Assembly: GCA_964527775.1 (NCBI GenBank)
Contig: CAZGQS010000003.1
Location: 1 to 64,000 of the forward strand
Reading direction: 5' to 3'
Source of the DNA: VMCP01 sp964527775
Lineage (GTDB): Bacteria > Bacteroidota > Bacteroidia > NS11-12g > UBA955
DNA: 64,000 bases
Shown: positions 44,412 to 54,332 of the stretch, in pieces
Numbering within the stretch: position 1 is the stretch's first letter
How the letters are laid out: the number at the start of each line of letters is the position of its first letter
The notes under the pieces: model-generated
Told to the model about the DNA's origin: nothing
Database searches by the model: none
Seen by the model: only the letters and a program-made list of their open reading frames with translations
Position numbers and translations under genes: made by a program

Positions 44412-47186
44412 TTAGTCTTTTGCGTCTAATAATAATATGGTTCCTTTTGCATTGAAATTTCTAAATCCTGTAACGCTAGAATCAAAAGTAGCTTTGATGA
44501 GGTAAACATAAATACCAGTAGGTAAAATATTGTTGTTATACATACCATTCCAAGCCACAGAGAGTGGTTGATCTTTAAACACGCATTCACCCCATCTGTT
44601 ATAAATACTCCAACTTCCTTCCTTAACGCCACAGGTATTTCCCCAATCATCTACAAACATGGGTAATACTTCTTGATTTACACCAGGACTACCAAAGGGC
44701 GTAAAGGCATCAGGTATCCACATCTTACAATCACATCTCACAGCATATGCCCTCACGGTATCCATTCTGACTCCGCATGCATTGGAAGTTTCTAACGTAT
44801 AAGTACCAGATTGTGCTACACCAATATTTGGAATTTTCAAACCGTTACTCCAACGGTATTTGGTGCGTGGACTATTGTATTGTTCTCCATTGATAACATA
44901 AGTTTCACCTGAACAAAAATACACATCTGTTACCAAGCGTTTTACGGGTAATGTATCGACATATATGTTAAAGGTATCGGTAGTGATGCCACATCTATTT
45001 CCTGCCGTGAACCAATATTTTCCTGGATAAATCAGTTGTCTTTGCGGGGTAGTGGTGAAATTCTCCCAAACATAGAAATCTGCATCCCATTGAGACCAAT
45101 TAACATCCCAAACGAAATTACTACTACAGAAAATTGTATCCTTTGCAAGAGTACTGAAAGGTGCATATTTAGTAGTAATCTCTATGGTGTCAAATGTTTC
45201 CCCACATGCATTGTATATTCTCAATCTCCAGATTCCAGATTGGAAAATATCTTTGGGGACCATGGTGTCAAAATCTGACCATTCATATTTGCTTGTAGAA
45301 ACTTTAGGGAAGTTTAATGTCACTGATTGTGCAAAGCAAATATTTGTATCTGGAAGCATGGGTGAAACTGGAGGGGGAATCACTTTGAATCTCACAGAAT
45401 CAACTCTACTTCCGCAAGCATTTCGGGTATCAAGCCAATAAACTCCGGCTTTCGTGAATGTTCTAGTGGGAAGAGTACTCCCGTTATCCCAAACATATCG
45501 GCTTCCAATTTGAGTAACATCTATTCCAAAACTAAAGTTGGTGGTACAAAACGTGGTATCTTTTAAATTTGAGGGTTTTACAGGAGCTCCAGTTTTTACA
45601 ACTACTACTGTATCTTCTCTACTTCCGCAGGGATTTGAGGTGGTCAAATAATACGTACCGTCATTGAAAAAACTCCTAGCGGAGTTATTATTTCCATCGC
45701 TCCACAAATACGATTCTCCAAGGGGTTGTCCAGCGGCAATGTTCACAAATGTATTTCCAGGACAAATCAACAAAGGGGATATTGTTGCCTTTATGGGTTT
45801 AGGACAATCTTGTTTACAGTTGACAGTTACAGCAATGCCAAAGGATAATGTATCAAAAGTCACTGCAGTCAAATTACCCAAATCTAAAAACGTGCTTGTT
45901 GAATTTGTCCAGGTCCAATTCGCTGCTGTATTATTTAAAGTTGCAGTGGCTGTACCGCAATTTGTTTGACAAGTAGAATTGATCATGAAATTACCGTGAA
46001 TGCCGGCGGCATTATCCAAGCCAATTACAGAAATCCCTCCTTTTGCTAAAGGCTCAAAGGTTCTGGCATAATCATTATTGGTAAAGTTGATATTTCCGTT
46101 AGACAATATTTTGGGGTTTGTTATGGTAGTTCCAGTAGCTGTATCAAGTTGATAGATTAGAGTTCTATTGCTACCAAATGGTTGGCTTCTGGAAGTAACC
46201 CATAAAGTACTGCCTTCTAATATTATATTTTGACCGCCTTCTTGATTATTATTTGCGCCAATTGATCTTGACCATCTTATGTTGCCGTTTTTATCAAAGG
46301 CCGTAACCAGAGTTTGTGCTGTTAAGCCTGTACCAGTAGTACCAATGGTATATATAATGCCATGACTACTTAGTACACTGCGTCCAAATGTATTTTGACC
46401 ATTTGAGTTGCCTTTGTAGGCTCTATTGACCCAACCTGAGTTGTTCAAGAACAGCACAAATGGATAAGTTTGCGTACTCTGTGCCCAACCAGTTATGGCC
46501 CACTCGTTTCCAATTCTAACAGCTCCGAATGCATCGTGTGAGTTGTTATTTAGGTCAATGTGAGTTGTCCAACTGGTATTACCTGAACTATCAATCAATG
46601 TAGCGATAATACATTGTTTTCCAGTTCTTTGGGACCCATTTCCAACTACTAAGAATGAATTATCGTTCTGTTTATAAATGGTATTGTACTCATCACTGGC
46701 ATTATTTCTATTTGATGATGGTGTTCGTCTTGTCCATCTGAGTTTACCAGTGGCATCAATAAATGAAATAAAACCCAAATTAGTGGTTCCTAAACTCGAT
46801 TCTCTTGTGCTACCGCATATAATCACAGAACCTGAACTCAATGTTTGAACATCGTTTGTCGTTTCGTTATTATTGGCGCCCGTTTTCCCAAATTTTATGG
46901 CTCGTATAAACTTTCCGGTATCATTGTATTGCATCAACCAATTGTCGGTATTATTTGCATTTCTCACAGTGCCATTTCCTACAGTGTAAATATATTTCCC
47001 GTTGTTACTGATAGCTTGGTTGTTCATGGAAGAAAGTACTGTGGTAGCAGCGCTTTCTTGATACCTAATATATTTCCTTTGGATGTATTGATAGCACACT
47101 CCCTGAGACCAAGATTCAACAAAATAAAGTAGGGTAAGATAAAAAATTAAAAAGACCCTTTTGCTATTCACACCAATCATATACAT
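44412..47186 (-). CDS. T9SS type B (CHU_C) surface protein with Cys-paired repeats
   Basis: A 924-residue secreted protein. An N-terminal hydrophobic signal precedes a region of about 380 residues with propeller-like repeats (GxIRWSRSIG, GKLRWTRRT, GNTSWTTHI). Then come five tandem Ig-like repeats of about 80 residues, each with one Cys near its start and one in an N-x-CG-x-R/E-x-DT strand. The C-terminus is the gliding-motility-associated CHU_C domain (WIPDAFTPFGSPGVN, YNRWGECVF, GIYVYLIKA), a type B T9SS signal. A TAAATTTG element lies 10 bases before the ATG. It heads a two-gene operon with the type A protein. Confidence 0.87.
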   Translation of the reverse strand: MYMIGVNSKRVFLIFYLTLLYFVESWSQGVCYQYIQRKYIRYQESAATTVLSSMNNQAISNNGKYIYTVGNGTVRNANNTDNWLMQYNDTGKFIRAIKFGKTGANNNETTNDVQTLSSGSVIICGSTRESSLGTTNLGFISFIDATGKLRWTRRTPSSNRNNASDEYNTIYKQNDNSFLVVGNGSQRTGKQCIIATLIDSSGNTSWTTHIDLNNNSHDAFGAVRIGNEWAITGWAQSTQTYPFVLFLNNSGWVNRAYKGNSNGQNTFGRSVLSSHGIIYTIGTTGTGLTAQTLVTAFDKNGNIRWSRSIGANNNQEGGQNIILEGSTLWVTSRSQPFGSNRTLIYQLDTATGTTITNPKILSNGNINFTNNDYARTFEPLAKGGISVIGLDNAAGIHGNFMINSTCQTNCGTATATLNNTAANWTWTNSTSTFLDLGNLTAVTFDTLSFGIAVTVNCKQDCPKPIKATISPLLICPGNTFVNIAAGQPLGESYLWSDGNNNSARSFFNDGTYYLTTSNPCGSREDTVVVVKTGAPVKPSNLKDTTFCTTNFSFGIDVTQIGSRYVWDNGSTLPTRTFTKAGVYWLDTRNACGSRVDSVRFKVIPPPVSPMLPDTNICFAQSVTLNFPKVSTSKYEWSDFDTMVPKDIFQSGIWRLRIYNACGETFDTIEITTKYAPFSTLAKDTIFCSSNFVWDVNWSQWDADFYVWENFTTTPQRQLIYPGKYWFTAGNRCGITTDTFNIYVDTLPVKRLVTDVYFCSGETYVINGEQYNSPRTKYRWSNGLKIPNIGVAQSGTYTLETSNACGVRMDTVRAYAVRCDCKMWIPDAFTPFGSPGVNQEVLPMFVDDWGNTCGVKEGSWSIYNRWGECVFKDQPLSVAWNGMYNNNILPTGIYVYLIKATFDSSVTGFRNFNAKGTILLLDAKD

Positions 47187-47196
47187 ATAGACGCGC

Positions 47197-47204
47197 CAAA
47201 TTTA
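47197..47204 (-). promoter_or_regulatory. TAnnTTTG -7 promoter element
   Basis: TAAATTTG on the minus strand, 10 bases before the start of the type B T9SS gene. Confidence 0.55.
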
Positions 47205-47292
47205 CCAAAGGATTAATGTAAAATGTTGAATTTCTAATACCTTGACTCAAAATGACAATTGTGTGACAGCAAACAATCATCAGCTTTCGGCC

Positions 47293-47327
47293 GACACCCG
47301 ACACCCGACACCCGACACCCGACATCC
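47293..47327. repeat. Heptad tandem repeat (GACACCC)
   Basis: Four exact GACACCC units and one GACATCC. This is the only heptad array in the window placed between divergent gene starts. Confidence 0.85.
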
Positions 47328-47358
47328 AAGAATAAGAACATTTATCACAAATCGTTGT

Positions 47359-47366
47359 TACTTTTG
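47359..47366 (+). promoter_or_regulatory. TAnnTTTG -7 promoter element
   Basis: TACTTTTG, 4 bases before the ATG of the peroxiredoxin gene. Confidence 0.7.
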
Positions 47367-47370
47367 CATC

Positions 47371-47838
47371 ATGTCAATCAATATAGGAGATAAAGCCCCA
47401 GATTTTACGCTAATTAGTTCAGAAACTAAAGAAGTAAAACTCAGCGATTTCGCAGGTAAAAATGTTATTTTACACTTTTTCCCCGCTGCTTTTACCGGTG
47501 TTTGTACCACACAATTGTGCACAGTGAGAGACGCTATTCATCTTTACAGCAATGAAAATGCAGAGGTGCTAGCCATTTCTGTAGACTTGCCATTTACATT
47601 GGCGAAATTCAAAGAAGACCAAAAATTGAATTTTACATTGCTATCTGATTTCAATAAAGAAGTAAGTAGAAGTTATGGTTCCATTTATGAAGATTGGATC
47701 TTAGGACTTAAAGGAGTATCAAAAAGAGCTGCATTTGTTATTGATAAAGACGGAGTTGTTAGACACGCTGAAGTTCTTGAAAACGCAGGTGAATTGCCTA
47801 GCTTCGAGAAAATTGACGAAACTTTAGCGAGCCTTTAA
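47371..47838 (+). CDS. Peroxiredoxin (AhpC/TSA family, AhpE-like)
   Basis: A 155-residue thiol peroxidase that would reduce hydrogen peroxide and organic hydroperoxides. The peroxidatic cysteine is C45 in FTGVCTTQLC, with a second Cys at position 50 that could act as resolving residue. The remaining thioredoxin-fold core is intact (GDKAPDFTL, VLAISVDLPF, KRAAFVIDKDGVVRH). The start at MSINIGDKAP is set by a TACTTTTG element four bases upstream and by family alignment. It has no signal peptide and is followed by a clear terminator. Confidence 0.92.
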   Translation: MSINIGDKAPDFTLISSETKEVKLSDFAGKNVILHFFPAAFTGVCTTQLCTVRDAIHLYSNENAEVLAISVDLPFTLAKFKEDQKLNFTLLSDFNKEVSRSYGSIYEDWILGLKGVSKRAAFVIDKDGVVRHAEVLENAGELPSFEKIDETLASL

Positions 47839-47860
47839 GTTAATCAACCATACGGAATAA

Positions 47861-47888
47861 AAAAGGCGGTCAAAAAACCGCCTTTTTT
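47861..47888 (+). terminator. Intrinsic terminator
   Basis: Stem AAAAGGCGGT / ACCGCCTTTT with loop CAAAAA and a T run, just after the peroxiredoxin gene. The A run on the other side also makes it usable for the tRNAs on the minus strand. Confidence 0.9.
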
Positions 47889-47900
47889 CGTTTCTTAAAA

Positions 47901-47975
<75 letters not shown>

Positions 47976-47990
47976 TTCCGCTATCTGAAG

Positions 47991-48064
47991 CGACCCCGAC
48001 AGGATTCGAACCTGTGACCTACTGCTTAGAAGGCAGTTGCTCTATCCAGCTGAGCTACGAGGTC
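47991..48064 (-). tRNA. tRNA-Arg (anticodon TCT)
   Basis: A 74-base cloverleaf on the minus strand. Acceptor GACCTCG pairs with CGGGGTC (one G-U), discriminator G. Anticodon stem ACTGC/GCAGT holds loop CTTCTAA with anticodon TCT. It is 15 bases from tRNA-Pro and probably cotranscribed. No CCA is encoded. Confidence 0.95.
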
Positions 48065-48193
48065 TTTCCTGAAACGGAGTGCAAAGATAATGTTTTCAAA
48101 TTCAATTTCAAACAAAATTTCACAAAATCATTTTTTCGTCACCCAATCTTTTGCAACTTAAAAAATTGTAATTTACCACCCAATTCATCTCTA

Positions 48194-48934
48194 ATGAAAA
48201 CTCAAATATTGCTCAGTGCAGTTTGCTTTTTAACAAACATCGTTTCTGCACAATTAGATTCCAACAACAACAACCAAAATCAATCAGCAAAGACTCCTCC
48301 AGCAAGTCCTAAATCTTCTCCTAAAATTGATTTTTTCCAAAATGGAAGCATTTCATTTTATTACCAAGGCGGTGGAGATTTCGTGCAACAGCAAATCGCT
48401 AATCAACTTGAAGAACAATTGAAATACGATTATCCCACAATTGGCACGGGAAACATGCAAATGATCATCAATTCACCCTCCATCTTGGGATATCAGTTTC
48501 ATGTTAAAGATAAGATTGCTATTGGATTGGCTTACTGCGTTTCTTCGGTGCGAACACCAACATTACCTTATCCTGGCATTCAAAATCCAGATGATATAAC
48601 CGAATATAATTACAGCGTTAAACTCAATAGTTTCATGGGTTCGTTCGATTATTTCTGGTTGAAAAGAGCCAGAAGAAAATCAACCTTTGCTTTGTATTCC
48701 GGATTTCTAGTAGGAGTATCAAATGTCAATATTCAAACCAATGTTACAAAGGGTTCGGGAGATAATATTCCAACCTACAATGTGAGCACTGCCAATCAGG
48801 GTTTTCAATTGAATTTAATCGGATTTAAACATACCTTAAACATAAAACCCGTTAGGAAATTGGGCTATTTGGTTAACTTGGGCGTTGGATTTAATTCGGT
48901 AGGACTATCTACTGGAATTTCTTACACCTTATAA
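48194..48934 (+). CDS. Secreted outer-membrane beta-barrel protein (hypothetical)
   Basis: A 246-residue protein with a signal peptide (MKTQILLSAVCFLTNIVS, cleavage near AQLD), an Asn/Gln- and Pro/Ser-rich linker, then strands rich in Tyr, Gly and Phe consistent with a small outer-membrane barrel, ending in VGLSTGISYTL. The longer in-frame reading from 47948 crosses both tRNA genes and is not real. It lies 13 bases before the AAA+ ATPase gene, so the two are probably cotranscribed. The function is unknown. Confidence 0.75.
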   Translation: MKTQILLSAVCFLTNIVSAQLDSNNNNQNQSAKTPPASPKSSPKIDFFQNGSISFYYQGGGDFVQQQIANQLEEQLKYDYPTIGTGNMQMIINSPSILGYQFHVKDKIAIGLAYCVSSVRTPTLPYPGIQNPDDITEYNYSVKLNSFMGSFDYFWLKRARRKSTFALYSGFLVGVSNVNIQTNVTKGSGDNIPTYNVSTANQGFQLNLIGFKHTLNIKPVRKLGYLVNLGVGFNSVGLSTGISYTL

Positions 48935-48947
48935 TTCAAACATAAAA

Positions 48948-51578
48948 ATGAATACATCTTTTTATAAACTAAGAGACATCAAAACTTACAGCTCAACAGA
49001 ATGGTTGGCTGATAATACCAAAAAATACAGAAGCGTATTTGAACAAGACGAACTAACTTTCGTTTATTGTGAGGTAAGTATCTTTAATAAGAAATACGAC
49101 GAGGAAGATTGGACCTTCAAAATGCACCTCAAGTGCTTTGACGAAAAGAACAGTGAAATTTGCAACATTCCATGTGATAGGTTTGTTCCCAAAGAAGAAA
49201 ATGTATCTTACATTAGAGAGGGTTGGGGTGTTAAAATGCCAGGAACCTATTGGAAAGCAGGTATTTACCGCTGGGAAGCTTATGTAGGTGATGATAAAAT
49301 TGCCTCGAAATCATTCTATGTTGAGAATATTGGAGTTGTTAAACCAGGAAGAAATCCTTATTTCAAACTCGAGACCGTAAAATTATTTGAAGGCAGCTCT
49401 GATCAGTTCAGTGCCAATGAGAAAAAGTACTACAAAATATTCAATGCCTTTCATACCAAATATATCTGGGCTGAAATCAGTGCTGAGAATTTGACCCGCA
49501 GACATTCGCAGCTTCCCATTGAACTCATTGTGAATTTCAGAACCAACTCCGGATATCTGAAAGGTAGAGTGAATAAGATCTTTTTCATTGAACCTGATCA
49601 AGATATCATCAATATTTCTGTTGGATATGGTAGTGATACCCTTGGTTCTTGGGGACGCGGAAAGTACTTCATTGAAATCATTTTCATGAGCGAGATGATG
49701 GCCCACATACCATTCGAAATAGGCGACGATTTTGTGGAAGCCGATGAATCTGATTTTAGTCCATTTCCCCAACATGCTTTTTATCAGGAGTTTCAATCAC
49801 TTCAAGATACTGAAGGAAGGGAATTAGCTGAACCATTGAAAGATCCGAAAGAAAGCTTCGAATTGGTCATGAAGGAGCTCGATGGGCTTATTGGACTTAC
49901 ACCCATCAAACAAAAAATTAGAGAGTACTCAGACTATTTGCGGTTCGTGTCCCTAAGAAAAGAAAAAGGATTTGAAGAAACAGATCGCATCAATTTACAT
50001 GCTGTTTTCAAGGGAAATCCGGGTACTGGTAAAACTACGGTAGCTCGACTTCTAGGGCAGATTTATAAAGAATTAGGACTTCTTAAAAAAGGACATGTTC
50101 ACGAGGTAGATAGAGGTGATCTGGTAGCTGAATATATTGGGCAAACATCCCCAAAAACAAAAGAAGCCATTAAAAGAGCGAAGGACGGTATTTTATTTAT
50201 TGATGAAGCCTATAGTTTGGCTCGCGCTGACGATGACAGCAAAGATTTTGGGAAAGAAGCCATTGAAGTGTTGCTCAAAGAACTGTCAGATGCAGATGAT
50301 ATAGCCATCATTGTGGCGGGTTATCCTTCAGAAATGGAAGTGTTTTTACAGAGCAATCCAGGTTTGAAGAGTCGTTTTGTGGTTCAGTATGACTTTCCAG
50401 ATTATACTCCACAGGAATTGGTTCAGATTGCCGAGTTTGCGTCCCAAAAAAGGGGAGTGAGCTTCTCTGAAACCGCGAAAGAAGCACTGAGTAAGTTCTT
50501 AATTGACAGCTACAGAGACAGAGATAGATTCTTCGGAAATGCCCGCTTAGTCAATTCCATGCTCGATGAAGCTAAGATCAATTTGGGACTCAGAATCATG
50601 AAGTCTGAACATCCCGAAAATTTTGACAATCAAACGCTTTCAACCCTTGAAAAAGCTGATTTCGAGAAGATCTTTGCTCAAAAACAACGCATTTTACCCG
50701 AAATCCCCATTGATGAGGAACTTCTAAAAGAAAGCCTCAATAAACTGAAGGGCATGATTGGATTGGGTGTGGTGAAACAAGAAATTGAAGAACTAGTCAA
50801 ATTGGTAAGGTTCTACAAGAGCCTTGGAAAAGACGTTCGTAGAACCTTCTCCTTACACTCTGTGTTTACAGGGAACCCAGGTACCGGTAAAACCACCGTT
50901 GCTAGAATCTTGGCTCAAATTTTTAAAGCTCTGGGCATTTTGGAACGCGGACATTTGGTTGAATGCGACAGGCAAAGTTTGGTGGGTGGTTATGTTGGAC
51001 AAACTGCCATCAAAACCACCGATATGATCAATAAATCAATGGGTGGAGTATTGTTTATTGATGAGGCATATAGTTTAACTGATGGTGGATCAAGTGACTA
51101 TGGTCGTGAAGCAGTTGAAACCATCCTCAAGAGAATGGAAGACCAACGAGGAGAGTTTATTGTCATAGCAGCGGGTTATTCTCAAAATATGGAGCGTTTC
51201 ATGGAAAGTAATCCTGGACTTAAGTCCCGATTTGATCGAATATTCCACTTCGAAGATTTCACAGCGGAAGACCTATATGTGATTGCCATGAATCAACTCA
51301 AAGATCAAAACATCATTCCGGAACCTAAAGCGGCTGATCATTTGATGAAATACATTGACTTTATGTACAAAACCCGCGACAAATACTTCGGTAATGGGCG
51401 TGCGGTGCGTAGAGTGATTGAAGAATCTATCCGAAATCAACACTTAAGATTGGCAAGCACAGATACAGTTGATCGTAAAGAAAACGATGTTGAAACTTTG
51501 ACCTTTGAAGACGTTGCTGAATTCACTACAGACATCAAGCCCAACCACGCATCAGGCGGAATTGGCTTCAAGTTGTAG
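48948..51578 (+). CDS. Double AAA+ ATPase (CbxX/CfxQ-SpoVK type) with N-terminal beta domains
   Basis: An 876-residue protein with two CbxX-type AAA+ modules. Walker A GNPGTGKTTVA occurs at about residues 355 and 642, Walker B ILFIDEAYSL and VLFIDEAYSL, sensor-like AGYPSEME and AAGYSQNME, and SNPGLKSRF with the arginine finger in both. Each is preceded by a LIGLTPIKQKI or MIGLGVVKQEI helix. The first 280 residues are two successive beta-rich domains that look like a duplication (AGIYRWEAYVGD and GKYFIEIIFMSE) and match no family I know. CbxX proteins remodel partner complexes such as Rubisco. The client here is unknown. Confidence 0.88.
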   Translation: MNTSFYKLRDIKTYSSTEWLADNTKKYRSVFEQDELTFVYCEVSIFNKKYDEEDWTFKMHLKCFDEKNSEICNIPCDRFVPKEENVSYIREGWGVKMPGTYWKAGIYRWEAYVGDDKIASKSFYVENIGVVKPGRNPYFKLETVKLFEGSSDQFSANEKKYYKIFNAFHTKYIWAEISAENLTRRHSQLPIELIVNFRTNSGYLKGRVNKIFFIEPDQDIINISVGYGSDTLGSWGRGKYFIEIIFMSEMMAHIPFEIGDDFVEADESDFSPFPQHAFYQEFQSLQDTEGRELAEPLKDPKESFELVMKELDGLIGLTPIKQKIREYSDYLRFVSLRKEKGFEETDRINLHAVFKGNPGTGKTTVARLLGQIYKELGLLKKGHVHEVDRGDLVAEYIGQTSPKTKEAIKRAKDGILFIDEAYSLARADDDSKDFGKEAIEVLLKELSDADDIAIIVAGYPSEMEVFLQSNPGLKSRFVVQYDFPDYTPQELVQIAEFASQKRGVSFSETAKEALSKFLIDSYRDRDRFFGNARLVNSMLDEAKINLGLRIMKSEHPENFDNQTLSTLEKADFEKIFAQKQRILPEIPIDEELLKESLNKLKGMIGLGVVKQEIEELVKLVRFYKSLGKDVRRTFSLHSVFTGNPGTGKTTVARILAQIFKALGILERGHLVECDRQSLVGGYVGQTAIKTTDMINKSMGGVLFIDEAYSLTDGGSSDYGREAVETILKRMEDQRGEFIVIAAGYSQNMERFMESNPGLKSRFDRIFHFEDFTAEDLYVIAMNQLKDQNIIPEPKAADHLMKYIDFMYKTRDKYFGNGRAVRRVIEESIRNQHLRLASTDTVDRKENDVETLTFEDVAEFTTDIKPNHASGGIGFKL

Positions 51579-51579
51579 T

Positions 51580-52476
51580 TTAAAAGACGAAGATAAAAGG
51601 CATGTAAAATAGGGTAGCGGGCATGGTTTTCCTGCTCTCGGTACTTAAAAACAGGCCTTTTTCCGTTGCTTGAATGGCTTCGAATTGTGCAGGTTTGTAA
51701 GGCAATTTTACGCGCCAAAAGTGATTGAACGTTTTATCTCTAAGGTATCCAATAAATTGATTTCCTGAGGGTGAATAACCGCAGAAAAAGAGTCCATCGT
51801 TTTGATAACTAACGTCAGTAACTAAAAATTTGGGGTTGAACGAGGCAATTTTTCTAGCCACTTGAACAGAAGTATCACTGCCCGAAGGAATTTTGAATTC
51901 ATAAATATTACAACGCAAGTTTTTCCAGTTCTTTGTAAACAGCTGAAAACTAGAATCGGTAATTCTGAAGGCTTCACAGTCAAAGTTGTGGAGCTTTCTG
52001 CGTTCAAAATTTGATTGGTTTTCGTATTTGAAACGGTGAATTTTTACTACTTGTAGGCCCGTGTCAACACGCTTTAATTCTATAATTCTCAAGTCTTTTC
52101 TCGCGCCAGCGTTGTTTCCAAAATCTCCAATGAAAAGGTGTTTTCCATCGGTTTCAATGGCTTCCCAATCGTTATTTTGAACAGGAATGGGAAATCGTAC
52201 ACTCTTTATTTCGGGCTGTCCTCCCCAAAAATAACATTTGTTGGATTCAATCTGAGAGTCAACGCTATCTTTGAGTAGCAAATGAACTTCGTTTGGATTG
52301 TGGCTATCGTTAATGCTCCAAAGTCCCTCACTGGTAATGCACAACCCAGACGTTTCTTCTAGCTTTTTCTCCAGTAGGATTGTTTGTGCCCGAGAGATAT
52401 ACAAGTTCTTTTGAGAAAAAACATTAGACACTGACATTCCAAGAACGACGAAAGTGATTATTGACTTGTTATTCAT
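51580..52476 (-). CDS. Secreted beta-propeller-like protein of unknown function
   Basis: A 298-residue exported protein with signal peptide MNNKSIITFVVLGMSVSNVFS. The mature part has motifs seen in SdiA-regulated or esterase-like propeller proteins: ETSGLCI, GLWSINDSHNPNEVHLL, DWEAIETDGKHLFIGDFGNN and FDCEAFRI. These put Asp/Glu and aromatic residues at repeating blade positions. No known active site is evident. It starts four bases before the stop of the helicase gene (ATGA overlap), so it is translated from the same mRNA, though a functional link is not obvious. Confidence 0.7.
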   Translation of the reverse strand: MNNKSIITFVVLGMSVSNVFSQKNLYISRAQTILLEKKLEETSGLCITSEGLWSINDSHNPNEVHLLLKDSVDSQIESNKCYFWGGQPEIKSVRFPIPVQNNDWEAIETDGKHLFIGDFGNNAGARKDLRIIELKRVDTGLQVVKIHRFKYENQSNFERRKLHNFDCEAFRITDSSFQLFTKNWKNLRCNIYEFKIPSGSDTSVQVARKIASFNPKFLVTDVSYQNDGLFFCGYSPSGNQFIGYLRDKTFNHFWRVKLPYKPAQFEAIQATEKGLFLSTESRKTMPATLFYMPFIFVF

Positions 52477-54317
52477 GGCTGAATGATGGGCGGACTAACT
52501 TTTTCAGGATGTAGGGGGATGTTTCTGTAATGGATGTTTTTAAGTTGATCGTGTTTACCCAATTGCAGATCAATCAACTCTTGCAAGGCTGTTTGCCATT
52601 TTTTTGTTTTCGATTTTGCTTTGTAGGCTTCCAAAAGTTTGATTCCCGGAATCAGCATATGTTGCGATAACTGCTGAAGGCTGTATCCAATCGCTTTTCC
52701 ACCACGGTCTAACAATTCATCGTGTAAAGCCTCTTCGTTATCTTCGTTTTCTCTGAAAATATCTTGCAATTGCCTTCTGAATTTCATCATGACCAATTCC
52801 AGCTCATGTGATTTTCTCAAACACTTTTCATAATAATCAGAGATATCGGTCGGAACTTTCCCCTCGTTCCTGCGTGCCAATTTAGAATACCAGCCCGCTG
52901 TTTTGTCTCGAAGGACTTCAAATTCGAATCGGTTGAGTAATTTTTCTTTTCCGTGGATGCGTTTTTCTTTTTCGAGGATTTCGGGAAGTTCATCTACCGG
53001 AGCATTGTTCTGGGAGTACTCAACAATTCGAGGATCCAAGAATATATTTCTGCCTGTAATTCCCGATTTTAGATACAAATTGTACAGATTTACTGCACGG
53101 CTCAGCGCTACATAAACTTGCCCTGGTGCGAAAGAACGTTCAGCATCAATGATGACTTTCTCTAGGGTCAGTCCTTGGCTTTTATGAATGGTGATGGCCC
53201 AAGCTAGTTTTAACGGAAACTGCTTAAAAGTGCCCACTTCCTCCTGTGAGACTGAATCTTTTGCAAGATCGTATTGATATTTAAGGTTTTGCCAAGTTTC
53301 TCTAACCACCTCTATCAGGGTTCCTTTAACCGGGTCTTCAACAAAGATTTTATCGTCTTGAACTTCTGTAACGATGCCAATTTTCCCGTTATAGTAACGC
53401 TTATCGCCAGACACGTCGTTTTTTACAAACATGACTTGCGCCCCCACTTTGACTTTTAATAAGGGATCTATAGGATATTGACTTTCAAAAAAGTCACCGC
53501 GAATGTCAGCATTGAAGCGGTATTCTTCGGCTTGTAAATTCTCTAATTTGGTTTTATTTATGCTGTCTGCGGTAGCGTTGTGCGAACAAAGTGTGACAAA
53601 TCCGTCTTCATCGGGTTCGAAATCAGGTTGGTAGCGTTCTTGAAGGGTTTCAAAGTCCCCCTGCTCCAATGTGGCATTTCGGATGTTGTTGAGCAGTCCT
53701 ACAAATGATTTATCAGATTGCCTGTAAACTTTATTCAGTTTTAACTGCAGCACTCCCAATTCATCATACACCCGGGAATCAAAAAAGAATTCTGATTTGT
53801 AATAAACGTCTAATAATTCTTTTTCAAAAGGACGAACTACTGGCGGTAACTGAAATAAGTCACCAATCATCAAAATTTGAACACCACCGAAGGCCTGATG
53901 ACTTCTGCGGCTAAATCTGAGCGACTCATCAATGGCATCAAAAAGATCACAACGAACCATACTGATTTCATCTATGATCAGAAGGTCTAAATTCTTGAAA
54001 ATATCTAATTTGGGACGAGGGTAGTGGAAATGACTGTGCAACATGGGGATGTTCTGAGCCATATTGGGGTCAACAGTTTCAACGGTGGGCAAAAACATTC
54101 TGGTGGGCAAACCAAACATTGAATGTATGGTACTACCTCCGGCATTGATGGCCGCTACTCCAGTAGGAGCCACCACGACGCATTTTTTTTCGGTGTTTTT
54201 TAGAAAATTTCGCAAAAACGTAGTTTTGCCTGTGCCCGCTTCCCCCGTTAAAAACACGTTTCTTCGCGTATTTTCAACAATATCAAGAGCAATATCTGCC
54301 ACCGAAATGGATTCCAC
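52473..54317 (-). CDS. Pif1-type superfamily 1 DNA helicase with C-terminal HTH domain
   Basis: A 614-residue SF1 helicase of the Pif1/RecD2 group. Motif I GEAGTGKTTFLR, PTGVAAINAGGSTIHS (Ia), LLIIDEISMVR (II), IGDLFQLPPV (III) and the late AITIHKSQGLT and YVALSRAVNL (V/VI) are all present. The last 130 residues contain a helical KAIGYSLQQLSQHMLIPGIKLLEAYK unit resembling the helicase-associated HTH domain. It probably acts on replication intermediates or G-quadruplex DNA. The start is GTG at 54317, fixed by TAAATTTG four bases upstream. It overlaps the next gene by 4 bp. Confidence 0.9.
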   Translation of the reverse strand: MESISVADIALDIVENTRRNVFLTGEAGTGKTTFLRNFLKNTEKKCVVVAPTGVAAINAGGSTIHSMFGLPTRMFLPTVETVDPNMAQNIPMLHSHFHYPRPKLDIFKNLDLLIIDEISMVRCDLFDAIDESLRFSRRSHQAFGGVQILMIGDLFQLPPVVRPFEKELLDVYYKSEFFFDSRVYDELGVLQLKLNKVYRQSDKSFVGLLNNIRNATLEQGDFETLQERYQPDFEPDEDGFVTLCSHNATADSINKTKLENLQAEEYRFNADIRGDFFESQYPIDPLLKVKVGAQVMFVKNDVSGDKRYYNGKIGIVTEVQDDKIFVEDPVKGTLIEVVRETWQNLKYQYDLAKDSVSQEEVGTFKQFPLKLAWAITIHKSQGLTLEKVIIDAERSFAPGQVYVALSRAVNLYNLYLKSGITGRNIFLDPRIVEYSQNNAPVDELPEILEKEKRIHGKEKLLNRFEFEVLRDKTAGWYSKLARRNEGKVPTDISDYYEKCLRKSHELELVMMKFRRQLQDIFRENEDNEEALHDELLDRGGKAIGYSLQQLSQHMLIPGIKLLEAYKAKSKTKKWQTALQELIDLQLGKHDQLKNIHYRNIPLHPEKVSPPIIQP

Positions 54318-54321
54318 AAAG

Positions 54322-54329
54322 CAAATTTA
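54322..54329 (-). promoter_or_regulatory. TAnnTTTG -7 promoter element
   Basis: TAAATTTG on the minus strand, 4 bases before the GTG start of the helicase gene. Confidence 0.7.
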
Positions 54330-54332
54330 AGT

